Shown here: in pieces, positions 1-8,573 of the stretch
Numbering within the stretch: the stretch's first letter is position 1
Layout of the letters: each line of letters begins with the position of its first letter
NCBI GenBank assembly: GCA_031260865.1
Contig: JAISKQ010000167.1
Span: forward strand, 1-18,750
Length of the DNA: 18,750 nt
Direction of reading: 5' to 3'
Source: Prevotella sp.
Lineage (GTDB): Bacteria > Bacteroidota > Bacteroidia > Bacteroidales > Dysgonomonadaceae
The notes under the pieces: model-generated
The model's input: only the letters and a program-made list of their open reading frames with translations
Database searches by the model: none
What the model was told of the DNA's origin: nothing
Translations under genes and position numbers: made by a program

Positions 1-504
1 GCGGCTCATAGCATATCTCCTACCGACGAAAAGGCTGTCGGCAGCTTTAATATCGAAAAGCAATTCCAGATTTTTAATAACCTGTTTATCGGTATAGACT
101 TCCTCATTTGGTTTGTCGGACTGGGAGCTTTGTTATCGGGAATCATCGGAATCAGTAATATAATGCTGGTCACGGTACGCGAACGTACCCGCGAAATTGG
201 AGTCCGCAGGGCGCTGGGAGCCAAACCCATGACCATAGTGAAGCAAATATTAAGCGAAAGCTTTGTCCTAACCGCCGTTGCCGGATTTTTCGGCTTTTTC
301 GCGGGAATAGCAATTATTGAAATGGTCAACTACTTCATGACCGGTAACATTGGCGAAGACGTATTCCTCATTCCTCCTCTTGTGCCGTTCCAAACAGCTA
401 TATCGGCGCTAATTGTACTCATTATCTCCGGAATTTTATCCGGTCTGATGCCGGCGATGAGAGCTTTACGGATAAAAGCGATAGACGCTATACGAGAAGA
501 ATAA
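1..504 (+). CDS. MacB-type ABC transporter permease, C-terminal part (5' truncated by window)
   Basis: The reading frame is open from base 1 to the TAA at 502-504, so only about the last 167 residues are visible; the start lies outside the window. What is seen is the C-terminal FtsX domain: a short extracytoplasmic stretch, a first membrane helix (around IGIDFLIWFVGLGALLSGII), then the family signature loop NIMLVTVRERTREIGVRRALGA, of which VRERTREIGVRRALGA is the part facing the ATPase, then two more hydrophobic helices and a short basic tail ending AIREE. In this family the permease pairs with a cytoplasmic ATPase and drives a periplasmic adaptor and an outer-membrane channel; both partners follow directly downstream (42 bp and then 12 bp gaps), so this is the inner-membrane part of a tripartite exporter. 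The ATPase and probably a second permease should lie upstream. The substrate (macrolide, peptide, lipid or other) cannot be told from the sequence. Confidence 0.93.
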   Translation, partial: AAHSISPTDEKAVGSFNIEKQFQIFNNLFIGIDFLIWFVGLGALLSGIIGISNIMLVTVRERTREIGVRRALGAKPMTIVKQILSESFVLTAVAGFFGFFAGIAIIEMVNYFMTGNIGEDVFLIPPLVPFQTAISALIVLIISGILSGLMPAMRALRIKAIDAIREE

Positions 505-545
505 TAATCAACCATATATATCGAAAATCGAAAATTAAAATAATT

Positions 546-1667
546 ATGAAAAAGGCTTTAAGAATAATTGGACTTATACTTGTCGGAGTAATTTTCCTGG
601 GTACATTATATTTCCTCTTCAAGAAATCCCAACCAAAAAAAGTCGCGTATGAAATATCAACGGTGGAATCCGGAGATATTGAGACTACGACAGTAGCCAC
701 CGGCAAAGTATCGCCTCGCGACGAAATACTGATCAAACCTCAGATTTCAGGTATCATATCCGAAATATTGAAGGAAGCGGGCGATTATGTGAAGGCAGGC
801 GACATTATCGCGACAGTGAAAGTAATACCCGAAGTCGCCCAGTTAAATTCCGCCGAATCAAGGGTTAGTGTAGCCGGTATCAACCTGAATCTGATCAAGA
901 CTGAATACGAAAGGCAAAAGCAACTTTTCGAGAAAGGCGTGATTGCCAAAGAAGAAATGGATAAATCCGAAGCCGATTACAAAAAAGCGATAGAAGAATT
1001 AGAGAACTCGAAAGATAATCTGGACATTATAAAAAATGGTATTTCAAAGAAAACCGCTCAATATAGCAATACACAAATCAGATCCACAATCACCGGTATG
1101 ATTTTGGATGTCCCTGTAAAAGCCGGAAACTCGGTTATACAGGCCAATACATTCAACGATGGGACAACTATCGCCAGTGTAGCCAATATGAACGATATGA
1201 TATTTATCGGTAAAATAGATGAAACAGAAGTAGGGCGCATCCATACAGGCATGCCGATGAAACTCTCTATCGGCGCCATCGAAAACAAAAAGTTCGATGC
1301 CACGTTGGAATACATCGCGCCGAAAGGTGTGGAAGAAAACGGAGCTATCCTATTTGAGATAAAAGCCGCCGCGCGCATCCCCGACACAGTGGTCATCCGC
1401 GCTGGATACAGCGCGAACGCGGAAATCGTATTATCGAAAGTAGAAAAAGTATTAACAGTGCCGGAAAGCACAATCACATTCAGCAACGATTCGGCTTATG
1501 TCTATATATTGAAAGATTCGACAAACCACGAACAACTATTCGACAAAAAATACATCCGGATAGGATTGTCTGATGGAATAAAAGTAGAAGTTTTGTCAGG
1601 TCTGAAAAAAGGCGACAGAATAAGAGGCAATGAAGTTTCGGACAAGCCTGTTTTTCCTAAAAAATAA
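546..1667 (+). CDS. HlyD/MacA-type periplasmic adaptor (membrane fusion) protein
   Basis: 373 residues, the usual length of the family. A single N-terminal membrane anchor (residues about 5-25, LRIIGLILVGVIFLGTLYFL) is followed by the adaptor fold: first half of the barrel-sandwich (lipoyl-like) domain at about 52-95 (ISGIISEILKEAGDYVKAGD), a charged alpha-helical hairpin at about 96-175, second lipoyl half at about 178-215 (TITGMILDVPVKAGNSV), a beta-barrel domain at about 217-275 and a membrane-proximal domain to the end (VLTVPESTITF). No lipobox is visible, so it is probably anchored by the helix rather than by lipid. It should bridge the permease upstream and the TolC-like channel downstream. 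The helical hairpin is moderately long, as in MacA/AcrA-type adaptors. Start chosen at the ATG giving the intact anchor; the 41-bp gap to the permease holds no terminator, so co-transcription is likely. Confidence 0.94.
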   Translation: MKKALRIIGLILVGVIFLGTLYFLFKKSQPKKVAYEISTVESGDIETTTVATGKVSPRDEILIKPQISGIISEILKEAGDYVKAGDIIATVKVIPEVAQLNSAESRVSVAGINLNLIKTEYERQKQLFEKGVIAKEEMDKSEADYKKAIEELENSKDNLDIIKNGISKKTAQYSNTQIRSTITGMILDVPVKAGNSVIQANTFNDGTTIASVANMNDMIFIGKIDETEVGRIHTGMPMKLSIGAIENKKFDATLEYIAPKGVEENGAILFEIKAAARIPDTVVIRAGYSANAEIVLSKVEKVLTVPESTITFSNDSAYVYILKDSTNHEQLFDKKYIRIGLSDGIKVEVLSGLKKGDRIRGNEVSDKPVFPKK

Positions 1668-1679
1668 ACGGAGAAGAAT

Positions 1680-3017
1680 ATGAAGAAACAAATTATAATA
1701 AGCAGTATGCTTTGCCTGAGTCTGCTTGCTCAGGCTCAGAAGAAATGGACATTGAGGGAATGCGTCAACTATGCCATTGAAAACAACATTGACCTCAAAC
1801 AACAATCACTGAGCGTAAAAAACGCCGAAATAGAACTCAGTACCAGCAAAAACAGCCGCTTACCGGATTTATCCGCCGGCATCGGACAAAATTTCAACTT
1901 TGGGCGTTCGCCTAATATGGCAACCGGAGTTTATGAAGAAAATAAAGCGTCCAGCAGTAGCCTGTATTTGTCTTCAAACACGCCTCTATTCACAGGCTTT
2001 CGCATACCAAACCAAATCAAAGCCGATGAATTAGACTTGTACGCCGCGACCGAAGGATTGAAAAAAGCAAAAGAAAACCTTGAATTGCAGATTGCTTCTT
2101 ATTACTTGGAAACACTGTTCAAAAAAGAGATACTAAAAGTATATAAAGAACAGGTCGATTACAGCAACCAACAGGTAGAACGGACTAAAATACTGTGTGA
2201 AGAGGGAAAATTACCGGTGTCACAACTTTATGACATAAAGGCTCAGCTGGCTCGGGACGAGCTGAACGTGACAATGGCGGAGAATGACCTCAGTTTGACC
2301 TTGTTGAATTTATCACAGGCATTAAACCTTGCCGCTTCCGGAGATTTCGACATCGAAGAGCCAAACCTTGGGGACGTGATATACAACAATATTTCAAGTG
2401 TAATACCGCCGGAACAGGTATATAAAATAGCGCTGGGGATAAAACCGCATGTGAAAGAAGCGGAATATAAACTCCAAAGCAGCGAAAAAATGCTCAAAGT
2501 CGCGCAATCGGGTTATTGGCCTACCTTGAGCTTGGGCTTGTCATACAATAACGGGTTCAATCACATCTATAATGAAGGAGTTAACAATGAGAGTATATCA
2601 AGACAATTGAGGAATAACCAGCGTGAAGCTATCGGGTTCAGTTTAAGTATCCCGATTTTCAACCGCTTCCAAACCCGAAACCAAGTGCGTAGCGCGCGTT
2701 TAAACATCGAAAACCAAACCTTAGCCCTCGACAATGTAAAACTGGCGTTGTACAAAGAAATACAGCAAGCCTATCAGAGCGCGGTAGCGGCTCAGGCAAA
2801 ATACAATTCCACAGGCAAAGCGTATGAAGCCGCCGAGGAATCGTTCAAATACGCGCGGGAACGATACGAAATAGGAAAATCCACCGTTTTTGAATTTAAC
2901 GAAGCCAAGACAAAGTTATTAAGCAGCAAGTCGGAACAAATACAAGCTAAATACGATTTTTTGTTCCGAAGTAAAATATTAGACTTTTATCAGGGAAATC
3001 CTATTGATATAGAGTAA
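1680..3017 (+). CDS. TolC-family outer membrane efflux protein
   Basis: 445 residues. An N-terminal Sec signal peptide (MKKQIIISSMLCLSLLAQAQ, cleavage likely after the AQA at about residue 19) precedes two repeated OEP (outer membrane efflux protein) units of long amphipathic helices. The family opening WTLRECVNYAIENNIDLKQ is at about residues 23-41, followed by the strand region LPDLSAGIGQNFNFGRS, and the second unit repeats this at about 280-330 (WPTLSLGLSYNNGF; FSLSIPIFNRFQTRNQV). The protein would form a trimeric barrel and periplasmic tunnel that accepts the adaptor encoded 12 bp upstream. A Shine-Dalgarno-like GGAGAAG lies at 1670-1676, six bases from the ATG when counted from GGAG, which is stronger than is usual in this phylum. 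The gene is the last of the operon, since a hairpin terminator follows about 30 bp after the stop. The exported substrate is unknown. Confidence 0.94.
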   Translation: MKKQIIISSMLCLSLLAQAQKKWTLRECVNYAIENNIDLKQQSLSVKNAEIELSTSKNSRLPDLSAGIGQNFNFGRSPNMATGVYEENKASSSSLYLSSNTPLFTGFRIPNQIKADELDLYAATEGLKKAKENLELQIASYYLETLFKKEILKVYKEQVDYSNQQVERTKILCEEGKLPVSQLYDIKAQLARDELNVTMAENDLSLTLLNLSQALNLAASGDFDIEEPNLGDVIYNNISSVIPPEQVYKIALGIKPHVKEAEYKLQSSEKMLKVAQSGYWPTLSLGLSYNNGFNHIYNEGVNNESISRQLRNNQREAIGFSLSIPIFNRFQTRNQVRSARLNIENQTLALDNVKLALYKEIQQAYQSAVAAQAKYNSTGKAYEAAEESFKYARERYEIGKSTVFEFNEAKTKLLSSKSEQIQAKYDFLFRSKILDFYQGNPIDIE

Positions 3018-3045
3018 TCAAAGTTTAGTAAACCTATTTATGTTT

Positions 3046-3087
3046 AAAATCCGTAAATACCCGATCCGGTTTTTACGGATTTTTTTA
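3046..3087 (+). terminator. Rho-independent terminator of the efflux operon
   Basis: A 12-bp perfect stem pairs AAAATCCGTAAA (3046-3057) with TTTACGGATTTT (3072-3083). The loop contains a small CCG/CGG inner pairing, and a T run to 3086 follows directly. It starts 29 bp after the TolC-like stop codon. Confidence 0.85.
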
Positions 3088-3131
3088 TTAATTACCGTAT
3101 TATATAATTAGGATATTTCCCCAAAACATCT

Positions 3132-3139
3132 TATATTTG
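3132..3139 (+). promoter_or_regulatory. Putative Bacteroidetes -7 promoter box for nfeD-like gene
   Basis: TATATTTG matches the phylum's TAnnTTTG -7 element and sits 58 bp before the nfeD-like start codon, downstream of the terminator of the previous operon. I see no good TTTG -33 element at the expected distance, so the call rests on one box and position. Confidence 0.45.
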
Positions 3140-3197
3140 TATAATCACTGAAAGAAGTTATTAACCCTATAAATAATACCTCTAATAAATATCCGCT

Positions 3198-3770
3198 ATG
3201 AAAGAATTTTTTGAAAGTATGGATGGTTACCAGCAATTTTACTGGTACGTAGCCATTGGAGCCAGTGTAATATTCATCATACAAACAGTTATGACTTTTA
3301 TCGGAGCCGACGCCGACACGGGTGTAGACGCCGATTTCGACGGAAATCTTGATGGAGGAGATTCGCCTTTTCAGTTATTTTCGCTGAGGAATCTCGTCAA
3401 TTTCCTGCTGGGTTTCGGTTGGGCGGGCGTAACCTTGTATGATTCGATACACAACAAAATACTATTAGGCATAGTAGCCCTACTTGTCGGAATCGTGTTT
3501 ATCGCCCTGTTCTTTATTGTGATGAAAGCCTTGATTAAACTATCGGAAGATAATACGTTCAAGATAGAAGACACCATCGGAAAAACAGCCGATGTATATA
3601 TGAACATACCGGCGGCAAAAGGCGGAAGAGGAAAGATATTTGTGAGTATAAATGGTTCGACGCATGAATTGTCTGCCATCACATCAAACAATGACGATAT
3701 TAAAAGCGGTTCTTTAGTAAAGATATTAGACATCGAAGGCGATATTTTAGTAGTAACGCCTATTCAGTGA
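3198..3770 (+). CDS. NfeD-like membrane protein with C-terminal OB-fold (flotillin partner)
   Basis: 190 residues. Three hydrophobic segments are visible: about 14-36 (FYWYVAIGASVIFIIQTVMT), about 62-82 and about 86-112 (LLGIVALLVGIVFIALFFIV). Between the first and second lies an acidic, Asp/Gly-rich loop (GADADTGVDADFDGNLDGGD) that probably faces away from the cytoplasm. Residues about 118-190 look like a beta-rich OB domain (IGKTADVYMNIPAAKGGRGK to LVKILDIEGDILVV), as in NfeD/YqiJ-type proteins. In that family the protein is encoded beside a flotillin and is thought to act with it in membrane organisation and stress; here a flotillin follows in the same direction after 141 bp. The call therefore rests on both fold pattern and context. 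The biochemical role is not established. The Asp-rich loop could bind a divalent cation, which is only a guess. Confidence 0.82.
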   Translation: MKEFFESMDGYQQFYWYVAIGASVIFIIQTVMTFIGADADTGVDADFDGNLDGGDSPFQLFSLRNLVNFLLGFGWAGVTLYDSIHNKILLGIVALLVGIVFIALFFIVMKALIKLSEDNTFKIEDTIGKTADVYMNIPAAKGGRGKIFVSINGSTHELSAITSNNDDIKSGSLVKILDIEGDILVVTPIQ

Positions 3771-3800
3771 ACTGTATAGACGCGGCGCGCCACGCCTATA
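3771..3800 (+). repeat. Dispersed GACGCGGC-type palindromic repeat, copy 1
   Basis: Immediately after the nfeD-like stop lies a short GC-rich element containing the palindrome GGCGCGCC, flanked by TATA on both sides (TATAGACGCGG at the left, ACGCCTATA at the right). A related element is found at 13611-13637 after the serine hydrolase gene (shared core AGACGCGGC...ACGCCT). Two copies at 3' gene ends, in AT-rich spacers, indicate a small dispersed repeat, not coding sequence. Confidence 0.6.
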
Positions 3801-3911
3801 AATCACAGGAGCGCAAGCATTACGCCCGCTCAGTCAATAAATTCTGACCAAAAGCGCTTGTCTTTTGCTTACTACATATATAAATACACACTATAAACTA
3901 AAAAAAATAAT

Positions 3912-5462
3912 ATGATGATTGAAGGTATTCCTAATGTAGCTATTCTGATAGTTGTCGGAGTCATAGCTTTATTTGCTTTTGTATCGGCGATGGTATCAAG
4001 GTACAAACGTTGTCCATCCGACAAGATACTTGTCGTTTATGGAAAAACCGGAGGAGCTTCCGCGAAATGTATTCATGGCGGCGGTTCTTTTATATGGCCT
4101 GTGGTTCAGGATTTCGCGTATCTGGATTTAAAGCCTATATCCATAGAAGCCAACCTGACAAGCGCGTTGAGTAAACAAAATATCAGGGTTGACGTTCCTT
4201 GCCGTTTTACAATAGCCATTTCTACCGAAAAAGAAAACATGAATAATGCCGCCGAAAGGCTGCTGGGCTTAACCACCTCGCAGATACAGGAATTGGCGAA
4301 AGATATTCTTTTCGGACAATTGCGTTTGGTTATCGCGACCATGATGATTGAGGAAATCAACTCCGACCGCGATAAATTCTTAGACAACATATCCAAGAAT
4401 GTGGATACGGAACTACGCAAGATCGGCTTGAAACTGATAAATGTAAACGTAACCGATATAAACGACGAATCGGGCTACATTGAGGCATTGGGTAAAGAAG
4501 CAGCCGCTAAAGCGATAAATGAAGCGAAGGTTAGCGTTGCCGAACAAGAAAAAATGGGGGAAACCGGAAAGGCGGTCGCCGACAGGCTGCGTGATGTACA
4601 GATAGCCGAAACGCACCGGGACAGGGATGTATCCATCGCCATCGCCCAAAAAGACAAGGAAGTGAGCATCGCGGGTGCGGCAAGGGACGAGTCTATCGGT
4701 AAGGCTGAAGCAGACCGGGATACCCGTGTGAAAATGGCGGAAGCCAACGCGGTCGCGGTAAGAGGAGAAAATACGGCTAAGATAGATATCGCCGGCACTG
4801 ACGCCCTACGTCGTGAAAAAGAAGCGGAAGCCGCCCGTTTGGCTGTCGCCGCCGAAAAAGTACAACAAGCGAAAGCGTTGGAAGAAGCGTACATAGCAGA
4901 ACAAAAAGCGGAATTGGCGCGTTCGGAAAGAGAGCGTTCCACTCAGATAGCCAACATTGTGGTTCCCGCCGAAATAGAAAAACAAAAAATGATTATTGAG
5001 GCGCAGGCTGTCGCGGAACGGCTTAGAGAACAAGCCAAAGGTGAAGCCGACGCCATATTCGCGAAAATGGACGCCGAAGCGCGAGGCTTATTTGAAATAT
5101 TGTCGAAACAAGCTGAAGGGTATAAAGGCGTCGTTAATGCCGCCGGTGGTAATCCTTCCGCCGCATACCAATTGTTATTGATTGAGAAATTGCCTGAATT
5201 AGTTAAGACCCAGGTCGAAGCCATCAAGAATATCAAGATTGATAAAATCACTGTTTGGGATGCTCCGGGAAGTAATACAAACGGCAATACCACAACCGCG
5301 AACTTTGTGTCAGGACTAATGAAGTCTGTTCCGCCATTGAATGATTTGTTCAATATGGCAGGGTTGAACCTTCCTTCGTACCTGAAAGGCGACGCGGAAA
5401 GAGCCGGGGTTACAATACCGTTGGCTGATGACAGCAAAAAAGAAGACACTAAAAAGAAATAG
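3912..5462 (+). CDS. Flotillin / SPFH-domain membrane microdomain scaffold (YqiK-like)
   Basis: 516 residues. An N-terminal membrane segment at about 9-29 (VAILIVVGVIALFAFVSAMV) is followed by a basic RYKRCPSDK start of the SPFH/PHB domain (about 32-190, with GGGSFIWPVVQDFAYLDL), and then by a long Ala/Glu/Lys-rich coiled coil (about 195-395) with heptad-like repeats (KDKEVSIAGAARDESIGKAE) typical of flotillins. The C-terminal part (LLLIEKLPELVKTQVEAIKN onwards) matches the usual flotillin tail and ends in a Lys/Asp-rich stretch. Flotillins oligomerise on the membrane and organise fluid domains; the NfeD-like gene upstream is the usual partner. Two tandem ATGs (3912 and 3915) are possible starts; the first is used here. 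No clear promoter box lies in the 141-bp gap, so the two genes may share a transcript, although a GC-rich repeat interrupts the spacer. Confidence 0.93.
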   Translation: MMIEGIPNVAILIVVGVIALFAFVSAMVSRYKRCPSDKILVVYGKTGGASAKCIHGGGSFIWPVVQDFAYLDLKPISIEANLTSALSKQNIRVDVPCRFTIAISTEKENMNNAAERLLGLTTSQIQELAKDILFGQLRLVIATMMIEEINSDRDKFLDNISKNVDTELRKIGLKLINVNVTDINDESGYIEALGKEAAAKAINEAKVSVAEQEKMGETGKAVADRLRDVQIAETHRDRDVSIAIAQKDKEVSIAGAARDESIGKAEADRDTRVKMAEANAVAVRGENTAKIDIAGTDALRREKEAEAARLAVAAEKVQQAKALEEAYIAEQKAELARSERERSTQIANIVVPAEIEKQKMIIEAQAVAERLREQAKGEADAIFAKMDAEARGLFEILSKQAEGYKGVVNAAGGNPSAAYQLLLIEKLPELVKTQVEAIKNIKIDKITVWDAPGSNTNGNTTTANFVSGLMKSVPPLNDLFNMAGLNLPSYLKGDAERAGVTIPLADDSKKEDTKKK

Positions 5463-5467
5463 TAAGG

Positions 5468-5494
5468 AAAGTGTCACCTTTGTCACTTTTTTTT
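5468..5494 (+). repeat. GTYAC-TTTT nonamer repeat copy A; possible flotillin terminator
   Basis: Two tandem units (GTGTCACCTTT, GTCACTTTTTTTT) of the intergenic nonamer family found seven times in this window. In this copy AAAGTG (5468-5473) can pair with CACTTT (5484-5489), and a long T run follows, directly after the flotillin stop. It could therefore double as a weak terminator; that role is inferred. Confidence 0.5.
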
Positions 5495-5521
5495 CAGGAA
5501 GGATTAGAAGAATGAAAAATG

Positions 5522-5567
5522 GCGCAAAGCGGTGATGACTAAAAAGTGTTACTTTTGTTACTTTTTT
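5522..5567 (+). repeat. Composite dispersed repeat: GCGCAAAGCGGTG module plus nonamer units, copy B
   Basis: GCGCAAAGCGGTG (5522-5534) is followed after exactly 11 bases by GTGTTACTTTTGTTACTTTT (5546-5565). The same two modules with the same 11-base gap recur at 18536-18582, which shows they belong to one repeated element. A third, partial copy of the first module is at 18462-18471. Confidence 0.65.
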
Positions 5568-5643
5568 GAGATTAGAGTGTACAAGTATACAAGAGTTATA
5601 GCAAGCCAGTAAACTTGAATACTGATAAACTATTTATTGAAAA

Positions 5644-5665
5644 CTGTTACTTTTGTCACTTTTTT
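5644..5665 (+). repeat. GTYAC-TTTT nonamer repeat copy C
   Basis: CTGTTACTTTTGTCACTTTT, two tandem units in the convergent flotillin/metG spacer, preceded by GAAAA as in copies E and F near the window end. No coding signal supports translation in either direction. Confidence 0.6.
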
Positions 5666-5702
5666 CAATTACACATCCATCCAACCTCCCTTATGAAGTT
5701 AT

Positions 5703-5731
5703 CCCCCTCCTTTCGGAGGGGTTGGGGGAGG
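5703..5731. repeat. G/C-tract hairpin repeat in convergent spacer
   Basis: CCCCTCC (5704-5710) and GGAGGGG (5715-5721) form a 7-bp stem with a TTTC loop, followed by a run of Gs and GGAGG. This kind of C-run/G-run hairpin is a widespread intergenic repeat in Bacteroidetes (from memory, not searched). It lies 20 bp beyond the metG stop, but no T run follows on the metG strand, so it is not a classical terminator. Confidence 0.55.
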
Positions 5732-5751
5732 TGGTTGATTGGTTGACTGAA

Positions 5752-7794
5752 TTATCCTATCTGACTTCCGGGGTTTACTTTCACGGATGGTTGTATCAAT
5801 GATAAGTTGCCATCGGCATCTTCCACCGAAAGTATCATCCCTTGCGATTCTACACCCTTTAGTTTGCGCGGTTCAAGGTTGGCTATAAAGCAGACTTGTT
5901 TTCCGACCAAATCCTCGGGTTTGTACCATGCGGCTATCCCCGAAATGATCGTGCGTTTACCCATTCCGTCATCAATCAGGAATTGCAGCAGCTTATCGGC
6001 TTTTGGTACTTTAACGCACTCTAACACAGCGCCTACACGAAGGTCAAGCTTCGTGAAGTCATCAAAAGCAACATTCGGTTTCTGCGGAGCGACTTTTATT
6101 TCAGCGGCTTGTTCATTCGCCTTTTTGGTATCCAGCAATTTCTGAACCTGTTTATCAATCGTTTCGTCTTCTATCTTGGAGAATAGCAGCTCCGATTGAT
6201 TCAGCGCGTGTCCTTCCGGCAATAAGTCTATTTGTCCCAGTTGGCTCCATGTGAGGTTCTCCATGTTAATAAACCGGCGGATTTTCTTTACACTGAACGG
6301 AAGGAAAGGTTCGAAAGCAATAGACAGGTTCGCCGTAATCTGCAAAGAGATATTTAAGATTGTTTCCACCCGCGCCATGTCGGTTTTAGCTACTTTCCAA
6401 GGCTCTGTGTCAGCCAGATACTTATTACCGATACGCGCGAGGTTCATCGCTTCCTTGAGCGCGTCACGGAAACGATAGGTTTCGAGGTATGATTCGATAG
6501 CATCCTTCACATCGGCGAACTCTTTCAGGGTTTCTTTGTCGTAATCCGTCAGGTCATGAATACGCGGCACTTTGTTGTCAAAGTACTTCTGAGTGAGTAC
6601 CAAAGCGCGGTTGATAAAGTTTCCGAGAATGGCTACCAATTCGTTGTTGTTACGGGCTTGGAAGTCTTTCCATGTAAAGTCATTATCTTTTGTCTCGGGA
6701 GCATTCGCAGTCAGTACATAGCGCAGAATATCCTGCTGACCCGGAAAATCTTCCAGGTATTCATGCAGCCACACAGCCCAGTTGCGGGAAGTGGATATCT
6801 TTTCACCCTCCAAGTTCAGGAACTCATTCGCCGGAACGTTTTCAGGCAGGATAAAAGAACCCTCAGCTTTCAGCATGGCGGGGAAGACGATGCAGTGGAA
6901 CACGATGTTATCTTTCCCTATAAAATGTACTAATTTGGTATCTTCCGATTTCCACCATTTTTCCCAACTGTCGGGCAGCAGTTCTATTGTATTGGATATA
7001 TATCCGATAGGAGCGTCGAACCAGACATAGAGTACCTTACCCTTTGCGTCCGGCAGCGGAATAGGCACGCCCCAATCAAGGTCGCGGCTTACGGCGCGAG
7101 GCTGCAATCCCATATCGAGCCATGATTTACACTGTCCGTACACATTCGATTTCCATTCTTTATGATCATTCAGTATCCATTGACGAAGCCATGATTCGTG
7201 CTTATCCAAGGGCAGATACCAATGTTTTGTTTCTCGCATCACCGGCGCGGCGCCCGAAATAGTAGATCGAGGATTCTTTAGGTCGGTAGGGCTTAACGAT
7301 GTTCCACACGATTCGCATTGGTCTCCGTAAGCATTCGGATTGCCGCAGTGCGGGCATTCACCCATAATGTAGCGGTCGGCGAGGAACATCCGGGATTCTT
7401 CATCATAATACTGCTCGCTTGTCTTTTCTTCAAATTCCCCCTTGCTATATAGTTTCAGAAAGTAATCGGAAGCTGTTTTTTTATGTATCTCCGAACTGGT
7501 ACGGGAATAGATGTCGAACGTAATGCCAAAGTCTTCAAATGACTTTTTTATGATGGAATGGTATTTATCTACAATATCCTGAGGGGTTACCCCTTCTTTC
7601 TTGGCGCGTATGGTAATGGGCACGCCATGCTCGTCGGAACCGCCGATGAAGATTACGTCCTGCCCTTTCAGTCTGAGGTAACGCACATAAATATCAGCAG
7701 GGATATAAACGCCTGCCATGTGTCCGATATGCACAGGACCATTAGCATAAGGAAGAGCTGATGTAACGAGGGTTCTATTGTACTTTTGGGTCAT
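5752..7794 (-). CDS. metG: Methionyl-tRNA synthetase
   Basis: 680 residues, full length for the E. coli-type enzyme. It charges tRNA-Met with methionine in the cytoplasm. Class I signatures are intact: HIGH at residues 22-25 ([13 protein letters not shown]) and KISTS at 332-336, the local form of KMSKS. The zinc knuckle has four cysteines at 147, 150, 160 and 163 ([18 protein letters not shown]). The tRNA-binding alpha-helical domain occupies about 390-550. A charged linker leads to a C-terminal Trbp111/EMAP-type tRNA-binding OB domain at about 575-680 ([33 protein letters not shown]). The gene converges on the flotillin gene and diverges from the ORF6N gene. Its own -7 box is about 50 bp upstream of the start. 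Nothing unusual is seen in the enzyme; it is a core gene and a good phylogenetic anchor. Confidence 0.98.
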   Translation of the reverse strand: MTQKYNRTLVTSALPYANGPVHIGHMAGVYIPADIYVRYLRLKGQDVIFIGGSDEHGVPITIRAKKEGVTPQDIVDKYHSIIKKSFEDFGITFDIYSRTSSEIHKKTASDYFLKLYSKGEFEEKTSEQYYDEESRMFLADRYIMGECPHCGNPNAYGDQCESCGTSLSPTDLKNPRSTISGAAPVMRETKHWYLPLDKHESWLRQWILNDHKEWKSNVYGQCKSWLDMGLQPRAVSRDLDWGVPIPLPDAKGKVLYVWFDAPIGYISNTIELLPDSWEKWWKSEDTKLVHFIGKDNIVFHCIVFPAMLKAEGSFILPENVPANEFLNLEGEKISTSRNWAVWLHEYLEDFPGQQDILRYVLTANAPETKDNDFTWKDFQARNNNELVAILGNFINRALVLTQKYFDNKVPRIHDLTDYDKETLKEFADVKDAIESYLETYRFRDALKEAMNLARIGNKYLADTEPWKVAKTDMARVETILNISLQITANLSIAFEPFLPFSVKKIRRFINMENLTWSQLGQIDLLPEGHALNQSELLFSKIEDETIDKQVQKLLDTKKANEQAAEIKVAPQKPNVAFDDFTKLDLRVGAVLECVKVPKADKLLQFLIDDGMGKRTIISGIAAWYKPEDLVGKQVCFIANLEPRKLKGVESQGMILSVEDADGNLSLIQPSVKVNPGSQIG

Positions 7795-7844
7795 ATAGTA
7801 AGTTTATTTTATATTTCGTATCCGTTAAAATGATTTTAGAGGTA

Positions 7845-7852
7845 CAAAGATA
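7845..7852 (-). promoter_or_regulatory. Putative -7 promoter box of metG
   Basis: On the minus strand this reads TATCTTTG, a match to TAnnTTTG, 50 bp upstream of the metG start. A -33 TTTG at the usual distance is not evident. Confidence 0.45.
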
Positions 7853-7938
7853 GAAACTTAACTCATAATATTGAATAGATTAACCTCCTTGTTTCAGAAA
7901 TTTTAATAGAGGGATAGTGATAATATATTCATTTATAC

Positions 7939-7946
7939 TATATTTG
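7939..7946 (+). promoter_or_regulatory. Putative -7 promoter box of the ORF6N gene
   Basis: TATATTTG, a match to TAnnTTTG, ends 32 bp before the ATG of the ORF6N gene. It is on the opposite strand from the metG box and about 90 bp from it, so the 184-bp spacer holds two divergent promoters. Confidence 0.45.
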
Positions 7947-7978
7947 TCTCGTTATTAAGTTTACTCTAAAAACATCAG

Positions 7979-8557
7979 ATGGAACTATCAATCATACAAA
8001 GCAAAATATACGAGATACGGGGGAGCAGAATTATGCTCGACTTTGATTTGGCAGAACTATACCAAATTCCGACGAAAGCGTTAAAACAAGCAGTAAGACG
8101 AAATATAGGTCGTTTTCCAGAGGACTTCATGTTTGAACTGCAACAACATGAATGGAAAAACTTGAGGTCACAAATTGTGACCTCAAGTTGGGGAGGTATT
8201 CGTTTTGCGCCTTTTGCGTTTACCGAACAAGGAGTCGCAATGTTATCAAGCGTTCTTAGAAGTGAGATTGCAATAGATATTAATATCAGCATCATGCGGG
8301 CTTTCGTTGCCGTCCGCAATTATCTTTCTCAACATGCTGAAACATCGAAAGAGATAGCCGCGTTATGGCAACATGTAAAGGCATTAGAAGAGCGAAGCGA
8401 AGAAAACTTGAAGGCTATTAACGATTTGAACGATGAGAATCAAAATGCTTTTGATGAAATATACATCGCGTTATCCGAATTGGCAAAGAAGCAAAAGGCT
8501 ATCAATGAACCAAAACCATATAAACCGATTGGATATATTAAGCCGAAAGAAAAGTGA
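7979..8557 (+). CDS. ORF6N-domain (phage antirepressor-type) DNA-binding protein
   Basis: 192 residues. The N-terminal part (about 5-110) matches the ORF6N domain known from phage and plasmid regulators: IQSKIYEIRGSRIMLDFDLA, then LYQIPTKALKQAVRRNIGRF, PEDFMFEL, and FAFTEQGVAMLSSVLRS, ending in the helix ISIMRAFVAVRNYL. A coiled-coil-like segment follows (about 120-170, rich in Glu, Lys and Leu), and a short Pro/Lys tail. ORF6N proteins are related in role to phage antirepressors, and stand-alone copies are common in Bacteroidetes chromosomes; their cellular function is not known. No integrase, capsid or other phage gene is nearby, so this is an orphan. Start chosen at 7979 because the -7 box and domain start fit it. 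The stop lies only 16 bp from the stop of the convergent lytTR gene, with no terminator between. A 31-nt perfect palindrome lies within codons 61-71 (separate entry). Confidence 0.88.
   Translation: MELSIIQSKIYEIRGSRIMLDFDLAELYQIPTKALKQAVRRNIGRFPEDFMFELQQHEWKNLRSQIVTSSWGGIRFAPFAFTEQGVAMLSSVLRSEIAIDINISIMRAFVAVRNYLSQHAETSKEIAALWQHVKALEERSEENLKAINDLNDENQNAFDEIYIALSELAKKQKAINEPKPYKPIGYIKPKEK
8159..8189. repeat. 31-nt perfect palindrome inside the ORF6N coding sequence
   Basis: AACTTGAGGTCACAA (8159-8173), one central A at 8174, then TTGTGACCTCAAGTT (8175-8189): two 15-nt arms with no mismatch. It encodes residues N61 to S70 (NLRSQ on the left arm, then IVTSS) and the first base of W71. In RNA it would form a stem of up to about 14 bp with a tiny loop; as DNA it is a large dyad that could bind a dimeric protein. 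Confidence 0.95.
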
Positions 8558-8573
8558 AAAAAGTCAGCCCTTC

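Noticed and set aside
4475..4942. Long minus-strand frames across the flotillin coiled coil
   Set aside because: They are caused by the Ala/Glu/Lys codon bias of the flotillin gene; the Ser/Ala-rich translation has no family features.
5704..5721. Intrinsic terminator for metG
   Set aside because: The hairpin is good but is not followed by a T run on the metG strand, and the same hairpin type is a common dispersed repeat.
7979..8557. Prophage or integrated element around the ORF6N gene
   Set aside because: The neighbours are metG and a regulatory pair; no integrase, tRNA target, structural gene or flanking direct repeat is seen.
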